Assembly: GCF_902806685.2 (NCBI RefSeq)
Contig: NC_048548.1
Location: 12,984,557 to 13,048,556 of the forward strand
Direction: 5' to 3'
Length of the DNA: 64,000 nt
Origin: Maniola hyperantus
Taxonomy: Eukaryota; Arthropoda; Insecta; Lepidoptera; Nymphalidae
Shown piece after piece: positions 58,039 to 64,000 of the stretch. Both the position numbers and the translations under genes were made by a program. How positions within the stretch are numbered: the stretch's first letter is position 1; each line of letters starts with the position of its first letter. The notes beneath the pieces are model-generated. The model searched no databases and was not told the DNA's origin. It saw only the letters and a list, made by a program, of their open reading frames with translations.

Positions 58039-58240
58039 AGGTATGATTTCGAACCACGCTGCACGCTGCACGCAGCAATGTCGCGCGGAACATTGCTGCC
58101 TAGCTCGGAATAGAATGTCATATAAGCTTATAGAGATTGTATGGGGACCAGTAGAGTAGTGCCTCGACAGGACTGTGACAGCTGGTGACAGCACTGTTGC
58201 AGCAGCGCTGCTGCGTACAGCGTGGTTCGGAATCATACCT
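58039..58240. mobile_element. TIR MITE with TTA target duplication (PIF/Harbinger-like)
   Basis: AGGTATGATTTCGAACCACG at the left and CGTGGTTCGGAATCATACCT at the right, inverted with one mismatch, flanked by TTA at 58,036-58,038 and 58,241-58,243. A 3-bp TWA duplication is typical of PIF/Harbinger MITEs. GCTGCACGCAGCAATG and GCAGCAGCGCTGCTGCG make further internal stems. Confidence 0.7.
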
Positions 58241-58243
58241 TTA

Positions 58244-58729
58244 GTGCACCTTACGTATACCGATAGGACTTAAACACAAGCATGAGTCAGTGGCCTTCGT
58301 GAAATGTAAGAACTATACCACAACCACAGACATAACGTAATGTTCATCGTTCGAATTTCAAATTATTTTGCACACAGATTTCGAAGGACAAAAAAGCCTT
58401 TCCGAGGTAGTGGGGTGAAAACTGAATTGTTTGAAAACTAACATGCTTCTACAAGTAATCAGAAGTAAAAAGCAAAAAGATCAAGACCATGACAGGTAAA
58501 CGATTAGATACGGCGCGTTCCGAGGTTGTTTCATATTATAAAAGTTGGTACGTGAGTAAAAATAATGCGGTAACTTCTCTCATTTCTGTGCCGTGTCGTC
58601 GCCAAAGCCTTCCAAGTTTTTACGAGAAACCCTGAACGTATGTCTGGATGCGTGGTACAAGTTACAAGAGAAGCGTTTACAAAGCTTCGTATCCATTGGT
58701 AGCAACATGAGACAAATATGACTGCCTTG
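58244..58729. other. No recognisable feature
   Basis: No partner repeat or coding signal seen. Confidence 0.3.
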
Positions 58730-59000
58730 TGACTGCAGAGCACGGGTCTCCTCTCAGAGTGAGAAGGGTTTGGCCATAGTTTACCACGCTCGCCATGTGC
58801 GGATTGGTAGACTTCACACACCTTTGGGAACATTATAGAGAACTCTCAGGCATGCAGGTTTCCTTCACCGTTAAAGCAAGTGATATTTAATTACTTAAAA
58901 CGCACATAACTCCGAAAAGTTAGAGGTGCGTGCCCGGGATTAAACCCCCGACCTCCGATTAGAAGGCGGACGTCCTAAACACTACGCTATCACAGCCCTC
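58730..59000 (-). mobile_element. SINE family 1 (minus)
   Basis: The minus strand has GGCTGTGATAGCGTAGTGTT (A box), GGGGGTTTAATCCCGGGCAC (B box) and CACTTGCTTTAACGGTGAAG. The ATG tail is lost at the left. Confidence 0.75.
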
Positions 59001-59004
59001 GTCC

Positions 59005-59340
59005 ACCATAATCATTGTCAACTGATATACCTACGTCCACTGCTGAACATAGGTCTTCTGTATGCTACGATCTTGCGCCGCCTGAATCCTAACTCCCTGC
59101 GACTTGTTTGATGTCATCTGTCCACCTAATGAGTGGTCTTTCAACGCTACGCTTTTCGGTACGTTTATCGGTTTTTTGAACTATATGGCCTGCCCATTGC
59201 CACTTCAGCTTCCCGTCCCGTTGAGCTATGTCGATTACTCTAGTTCTCCTACGAATCTCCTCATTTCTGATTCGACTACGTAAAGAAACTCCAAGCATAG
59301 CTCTCTCCATCGCCCGTCGAGTGACTCTAAGATAAGCGTC
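59005..59340 (-). mobile_element. RTE-type LINE 3' fragment (minus)
   Basis: The reverse complement encodes RAMERAMLGVSLRSRIRNEE, KLKWQWAGHI, RSVERPLIRWTDDIKQVAGS, with a deletion relative to the 56 kb copy (the segment between GHIVQKTDK and RSVERP is short). It abuts the SINE. Confidence 0.65.
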
Positions 59341-59794
59341 TAAGATAGCGAAAACCTAAAGCAAGTTAAAAAGGACTACGACTGAAAAATCGCCTACAGT
59401 TTATACCTCGTTCCATGCTCCCACAAATATTTGCACGCGACTGATGGAACGACGCTAAACTTGCGATTGTTTACTTTTCCATTATATTTAGATTTGCGAG
59501 TGTGAGCAAAAAACTTTTTACTCTTTGTTTACTTTTCGGTACGAGTTACTTACTGTTCTGCCATATCATTAGGGTGAAATGCTGCTTAGAGTCGGCGCAA
59601 ACGGGCCGTTAGCCTCCAGCTTATTAGGTTTCCATACCTCAAAAGGAAAAACCGGCCAAGTGCGTGAATGTAGGGTTGTAGAACTCCTTAACCTGTGAAC
59701 CCTACTTAGCCATGATAGTTTTCCTTTAAAATTGATTATATACTGCTGTGAATTTTTTTACGTTCCTATACACTACCATTTGGCTGATGATAGA
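59341..59794. other. No gene; CCGGCC-family ends near 59.64 kb
   Basis: CATACCTCAAAAGGAAAAAC then CGGCCAAGTGCGTGAATG (59,632-59,668) looks like the two ends of the CCGGCC family joined with the middle missing. Confidence 0.4.
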
Positions 59795-59828
59795 GGGGGG
59801 GGGGGGGGGGGGACGACGACGACGACGA
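59795..59828 (+). repeat. G18 run followed by (ACG)n
   Basis: Eighteen consecutive G then ACGACGACGACGACGA. Simple sequence; G-quadruplex-prone. Confidence 0.85.
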
Positions 59829-59989
59829 TACTTGCCTCTAATAAAAATTAGTACTTTTAAACATCATATTTACAAACGGAACTAACCCTTAAAAGACGGA
59901 GACTTAAAAGACCTATTCAACGATACCCCACACTATGGGGTAGACGTGAAAAACAATCATCCTCACTTTACATGTATAGGGGAGCTACC

Positions 59990-60170
59990 CTAAAAAAAAA
60001 TTATTACAATTTTATTTCACCACTTGTCGGCGTGATTAATATTGATACCCATGCCAAATTACAGATTTCTAGCACTAATAGTCTCTGAGATTAACCGAGG
60101 ACGGACGGACGGACAGACGGACGGACATGGCGAAACTATAATGGTTCCTTGTTTACTACGGAATCCTAAA
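59990..60170 (+). repeat. GGACGGACGG-type dispersed repeat
   Basis: ATACCCATGCCAAATTACAG, CGGACGGACGGACAGACGGA, CATGGCGAAACTATAATGGT. The right end is GTTTACTACGGAATCCTAAA. Confidence 0.5.
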
Positions 60171-60380
60171 GAGGAACCCTTAAGAACACTTCGTTTTCTG
60201 TCTGAAAAGAAAAGGGAATCAAAACCTATAGGATACTTTCCGTTAACCTAAAATCATGAGAGGCAGGTAGCTAGGTCTATAGCACACGTAAAGGGAAAAA
60301 TCCGAAAACCGTGAATTTCTGGTTATACAACAAAAATCCAAAATAAAAATAATTTCACTGCAATTTCAAAAAATAATTTC
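60150..60380 (-). repeat. CCGGCCAAGTGCGAG family, right-end part (minus)
   Basis: AAAGAGGAACCCTTAAGAAC, GGATACTTTCCGTTAACCTA, CCGTGAATTTCTGGTTATAC follow in family order on the minus strand. Confidence 0.5.
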
Positions 60381-60713
60381 ATTACATTCCTTTAGTATTT
60401 ATCATTCGTAGCCAAGCGCATCGCAAAAGTTAAAACTGACAAGATTCAGAGCACGAACAAGACGTATAAAACCAGATAAAATGATTAAATTTACCCGAGT
60501 ATATTAATTTAAGTGCTCAACAAAACGATTTTATGCGTGTGGGACGTTAAATCCTGCTAACAATTGTTGTAATCAAAACTTGAGCTATGAAAACACGGCC
60601 AAAACACTCTGCTCGCCTCTCACGCGGGACTAAACTGTCATTAAAACAGTATTGAGCTAAGAGATTTAACTCAACGGCAAAGCGGATAACTACAAGAAAG
60701 TCTTCAACTCTAA
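60381..60713. other. No recognisable feature
   Basis: No partner repeat or motif. Confidence 0.3.
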
Positions 60714-60875
60714 GGCGCCGTCCTATTGTCATCGCTCGTGCGATGATGCGTGCGTCCGACGAAAATGATCGCGCGTCCCGTGCGTTCAAACAAACTGTGT
60801 TCAAACAAACATCGTACGATGAAATTTGAAATCGCATCGCATCATCGCGCGAGCGATGACAATAGGACGGCGCCT
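60714..60875. mobile_element. TIR MITE, about 160 bp, CpG-rich
   Basis: AAGGCGCCGTCCTATTGTCA then TCGCTCGTGCGATGATGCG at the left and CGCATCATCGCGCGAGCGAT then GACAATAGGACGGCGCC at the right; inverted over about 37 bp. TA lies at both outer edges. CpG-rich in an AT-rich setting. Confidence 0.7.
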
Positions 60876-60917
60876 ATGACCTTATTCTCTCTGAACTCAG
60901 AGAGACGCAGTGTGTAG

Positions 60918-61085
60918 AAGTCCCGCAAATTGCTATTGCGCTGGAACCATGTCGCATCAACATCGAAATGACGTCATTTGACATATATTTAAGTAAAAAT
61001 ATACCATCAGTTCGAAACTTCAGTCTAGTGCTGACGTCACTAAAATGGCGGCCACGCGCATTAAAAATTTGCGGGATTTATAGTG
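60918..61085. mobile_element. MITE with CCCGCAAATT termini, copy 2
   Basis: AGTCCCGCAAATTGCTATTG at the left, AAAATTTGCGGGATTTATAG at the right, and GTGCTGACGTCACTAAAATG inside; closely matches 6,670-6,845. Confidence 0.65.
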
Positions 61086-61676
61086 CATAGCGTGGACCGA
61101 CAGGACCGCGACCTGCAAAACTGAAGCGCCTAAGAAAGATTTTAAGATTTTAGTCAGATTAATCCAATGTTTTAGTGATAATTTTTTTTAACCCTTATTT
61201 TTTAATGAATTTAGACGATTATCTTTTCTAAGGCTTTGGTCGGTTTGTCCTTCTTCTTATTCCTTTCTTAATGGAAGTTAGCCGTCATCTTGTCATAGTA
61301 CATGTCATATATTTCACCGGAAAAATTTTGCGCTTCCTTTTCTCTCAATTCTGCCCATCATGATGGTCTGAAAGAGATGAAATTGGTCATGTCTCAGATA
61401 ACGGAGCTTTCGGTGTCTGATGGTCGAAATTGGGTCTCTATATTTACACATTATCACACAAATAACATGAAGTTATACGCACATATTATTTTCTTTAGTT
61501 TGTTTTGTATTCACCGCGCTGGAGACACAGTTTTTACAAGTTCGGAAAACAGGTGCACAGTAATGTTCTTGTAATTATATCTGATCTACGTCAATAATGT
61601 CTTGTTATGTTTATGTTGTATTTACTTTTGTGCCAAATATTTTTTTTCTTTTTATCTTATCTTATACTAGCTGATG
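61086..61676. other. No recognisable feature
   Basis: The 90-codon frame at 61,302-61,574 lacks a proper start and any motif; not called. Confidence 0.3.
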
Positions 61677-61883
61677 CCCGCGACTTCATCCGCGTGGATT
61701 TACATTTTTCCAAATCCCGCGGGAACTCTTTGTTTTTCCGGGATAAAAGGTAGCCTATGTGTTAATCCAGGGTATAGTCTATCTCCATTCCAAATTCCAT
61801 CCAAATCCGTTTAGCCGTTTTTGCGTGATTGAGTAACAAACCTCCAAACATCCACACTTTCACATTTATAATATTAAGTAGGA
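61677..61883 (-). mobile_element. Helitron-like element, family C (minus)
   Basis: CTAG at 61,677-61,680, GATGCCCGCGACTTCATCCG, TCCCGCGGGAACTCTTTGTT, AATCCGTTTAGCCGTTTTTG. The 5' end (minus) is A|TCCTACTTAATATTATAAAT. Confidence 0.7.
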
Positions 61884-62237
61884 TTTACTGGCACATTGTC
61901 CTATCTATCACCAATATAAAGTTTGAATATCTTCGTCCGAGTACTTCCCTCTGTCATTAAAGCGGTATTTAAGCTTGAGGCGTACGCGTGATATTACATT
62001 ACAAAGCCTTGTAGTAGGTATCACAAAACTTGAGGTGAAGAGGGCGTTTACTGTTCATTGTGTAAGCCAAGAAAGCTGTGATTCTCATTATTTTTAATAA
62101 AGGTTTTATATTAAAAATATAACACAGATCTGAGTTTCCAATTCTCGTAATAGATACTTGCTTATTTTTAACAACCTTTCTGGCGCAAATAATCAAAATA
62201 AAAAACTATATAGTACTAGATGACACTTTTGAATTTG
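61884..62237. other. No recognisable feature
   Basis: No partner repeat or motif. Confidence 0.3.
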
Positions 62238-62342
62238 TTGTTTTTTTTTTTTTTTTTTATTCATTATAGGCAAACGCTTGACCGCAATCACACCTGATGG
62301 AAAGTGATGATGCGGCCTAAGATGGGACGCGTTTACCTAGAA
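62238..62342 (-). mobile_element. SINE family 2 type 3' end (minus)
   Basis: A long T tract (about 62,241-62,260), then ATTATAGGCAAACGCTTGAC, CGCAATCACACCTGATGGAA, GATGCGGCCTAAGATGGGAC. Confidence 0.5.
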
Positions 62343-62377
62343 GATAAATATTTTCATAAATATTTTTACTTTACCTA

Positions 62378-62663
62378 ATAAACTAGGATAAAAATAATGA
62401 CGCTGAAAAAATATTTAAATCCAACAAAGATTTACAAAGTTACAGGCATTTTAATTTTGGAGTGGGAAGGTCTTCCATCCCTTTCTCGCAAAACAAAAAA
62501 TTTGTATGAAACCGCACGAAGCCAGTTTAGGGTGTGACATCAAAATTCTATATCGCTATCTTTGTCTAATCAGAAATATTTAAATGCTTACCTATAACTT
62601 TTTTGTTATTTGATTGATTTAATTAGTTTTTTCAGTTTACGTCATTATTTTTATCCTAGTTTA
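62378..62663. mobile_element. TIR element, about 285 bp
   Basis: ATAAACTAGGATAAAAATAA then TGACG at the left and CGTCATTATTTTTATCCTAG then TTTAT at the right: a perfect 25-bp inverted repeat. The interior has no coding frame. Confidence 0.75.
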
Positions 62664-62807
62664 TAATAAAGTAATAAAAAAATTGGAGTCAAATACCTAC
62701 TCATTTAGTGACATTTAAAATGTAATAATATCATTGTATAGGACAACTGAAGATACTAATAATTATAACATGTATTGGATAAACATCTTGAACTTGAAAG
62801 TGGGTTA

Positions 62808-62862
62808 TAATCAGCACCTTTGGGAAGGATTTTAGCCATAGTGTACCACGCTGGCCATGTGT
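62808..62862 (-). mobile_element. SINE family 1 fragment (minus)
   Basis: GGGAAGGATTTTAGCCATAG then TGTACCACGCTGGCCATGTG. Confidence 0.5.
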
Positions 62863-62971
62863 TTAGTATTGAAGTAGAGATTTATTTTTATTACAGAACG
62901 GACAGTAATTCCATTCTTATCAAATTGCAATATTAAATGGGTGGATGCGAATTTCGTGAAAAACTGACAGC

Positions 62972-63030
62972 CTGAATTATTCACTGCACTGCTGCAATCA
63001 CTGGCCGTCTCAATTATTCATAACGAGCAG
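62972..63030 (-). repeat. Short dispersed repeat, inverted partner of 54.97 kb
   Basis: TGCAATCACTGGCCGTCTCA then ATTATTCATAACGAGCAG. Confidence 0.55.
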
Positions 63031-63082
63031 CCGTCAAAGGCGATGTTTTTCAAGTTGTTAAACCATTGACATGTAGGTATTT

Positions 63083-63275
63083 CATCATAATCATCATCAA
63101 CCGATAAAAGCCTACTGCTGGACATAGGTCTCTTGTACGGACTTCCACACGCCACGGTCTTGCGCCTCCTGAATTCAGCGGCTCCTCTGCGACTTGTCTG
63201 ATGTCGTCCGTCCACCTAGTGGGGGGTCTTCCAACATTGCGTCGTCCGGTGCGAGGTCGCCATCCTAGCGACTGC
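63083..63275 (-). mobile_element. RTE-type LINE 3' fragment (minus)
   Basis: CATCATAATCATCATCAACC (tail), CTACTGCTGGACATAGGTCT, GCGCCTCCTGAATTCAGCGG, TCCGTCCACCTAGTGGGGGG; matches the minus strand of the 42.4 kb copy. Confidence 0.65.
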
Positions 63276-63389
63276 CCGCGACTTGGCTCTCTTGAGAGTT
63301 TCCAAAAATCTAGCCTACAAAATTTCAGCTTTCAAACCCAAGGATTACCTATTTAACTACCTACATTTAAATCCATTGCGTCATAGTAT

Positions 63390-63445
63390 CATAATTGATA
63401 GATCAGTCAGTCAGTCAGACAGTCAGCTTTTCCTTTTGTATATGT
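63390..63445 (-). mobile_element. Helitron-like element, family B, 5' fragment (minus)
   Basis: TTGATAGATCAGTCAGTCAG then TCAGCTTTTCCTTTTGTATA. Confidence 0.55.
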
Positions 63446-63737
63446 AGTTAACAATGCAAAACGAATTAAAATAATTATATATGTAATACACTTCATTTAC
63501 GGTGCTTCATCGATGCCGCATCAATTTAATTTAATTTTTAATTTATTTATTCACGTGGCATGGCATCGGAAATAATGAACAGAATAATGGTCTCTTTTAA
63601 AAATGAATTTCGTTTAAAATTCGGGAGATAGGATTTTAATATAAAAAAAATCAGGCTATTTTCACATGCAATAATTTCACTACGCAGTTGCATAAACCAC
63701 AATAGAAACTCAAACAAATGTAGATTTTAAAATTATT
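63446..63737. other. No recognisable feature
   Basis: AT-rich; no partner repeat or motif. Confidence 0.3.
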
Positions 63738-63836
63738 ATTCTTTCTATATCTTTAACTTTCAAAGACTTGATTTTCTTTATATCTGTACCTTTCAAAGAC
63801 TTGATTCTCTCTATATCTGTACCTTTCAAAGACTTG
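63738..63836 (+). repeat. 33-bp tandem repeat, three units
   Basis: TATATCTGTACCTTTCAAAG then ACTTGATT...CT. The CAAAGACTTG word recurs at 63,761, 63,794 and 63,827. Confidence 0.85.
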
Positions 63837-63879
63837 GAAGTTGGACTAATAAGAATAATTATTACTTAGGTACTTTCGC

Positions 63880-64000
63880 GGTGGTTTGCTTCGGCGTTCC
63901 CGCGACCCAGTCGCCAGGCGACGCGCAGGAGTGCCGCTGGGTTTTAGTGGGCATTCCGGTCGCTTCTCGGCCGGTGAGTCCCACACACCTTCCCTCCAGT
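63880..64000 (-). mobile_element. GC-rich edge, possible LINE running off the window
   Basis: An abrupt switch to GC-rich, CpG-rich DNA (CGGCGTTCCCGCGACCCAGT, GCCAGGCGACGCGCAGGAGT, GGTCGCTTCTCGGCCGGTGA) up to the last base. Composition fits LINE coding or UTR sequence as at 10-16 kb, possibly reversed. No frame can be judged from 120 bp. Confidence 0.25.

Noticed and set aside
6655..61085. TGACGTCA palindromes as CRE promoter elements
   Set aside because: They are internal to two copies of one MITE, so their recurrence is explained by transposition.
1..64000. Whole window as a piRNA cluster
   Set aside because: Dense nested transposon fragments would fit, but orientation is mixed and nothing in the sequence itself shows piRNA production; small-RNA data would be needed.

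Overview
Organism and overall character. This looks like a lepidopteran (moth or butterfly) nuclear genome. The evidence is the repeat content: Helitron-like elements ending in a GACTTCGTCCGCGTGG-type hairpin plus CTAG-T, tRNA-derived SINEs with ATG/GATGAT tails, a dispersed family beginning CCGGCCAAGTGCGAG, RTE-type LINE 3' ends reading ...YVQQWTS, and a BEL/Pao element. I found no host protein-coding gene, rRNA or functional tRNA gene. Nearly everything identifiable is transposable-element DNA in AT-rich, unannotatable sequence. Unspliced host exons shorter than about 60 codons could have been missed. Layout. 0-10 kb: SINEs, Helitron-like elements (here 'HLE', families A-G), foldback MITEs and an ATCGAT-rich patch. 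10.29-15.90 kb: one full-length LOA-like non-LTR retrotransposon with an 11-bp target-site duplication. It has ORF1 (DUF4780-like, with an in-frame amber stop near the end) and ORF2 (endonuclease, reverse transcriptase, RNase H, CCHC). ORF1 frame and ORF2 overlap as TAATG. The element sits inside a dispersed repeat whose uninterrupted relative lies at about 2.0 kb. 16-18.5 kb: repeat remnants and an acidic reading-frame fragment. 18.54-21.45 kb: a GC-rich tandem array of 19 units of 154 bp (a few of 162 bp), with a 6-unit (924 bp) higher-order repeat present twice. 21.5-45 kb: a mosaic of HLEs, SINEs, TIR elements, LINE tails, a local 431-bp-offset duplication (36.4-37.1 kb) and a compound duplication (31.6-32.5 kb). 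45.47-51.50 kb: an intact BEL/Pao LTR retrotransposon with two 203-bp LTRs that read identical, a 5-bp TSD and one 1737-codon gag-pol frame. It is inserted in the 3' region of another LINE. 51.5-64 kb: more nested HLE, SINE, RTE and TIR copies, ending in a GC-rich stretch cut by the window edge. How the parts relate. The two autonomous elements (LOA-like LINE and BEL) are self-contained. The short elements are non-autonomous and must have been moved by enzymes encoded elsewhere. Several nestings give a relative order of events: LINE into a repeat, BEL into a LINE tail, SINE into an HLE, HLE into TIR elements, and RTE beside an HLE. No obviously new biochemical system is present. The most unusual structures are the higher-order 154-bp array, the set of HLE families that share one 3' terminus but have unrelated interiors, and the coding state of the two large retroelements.
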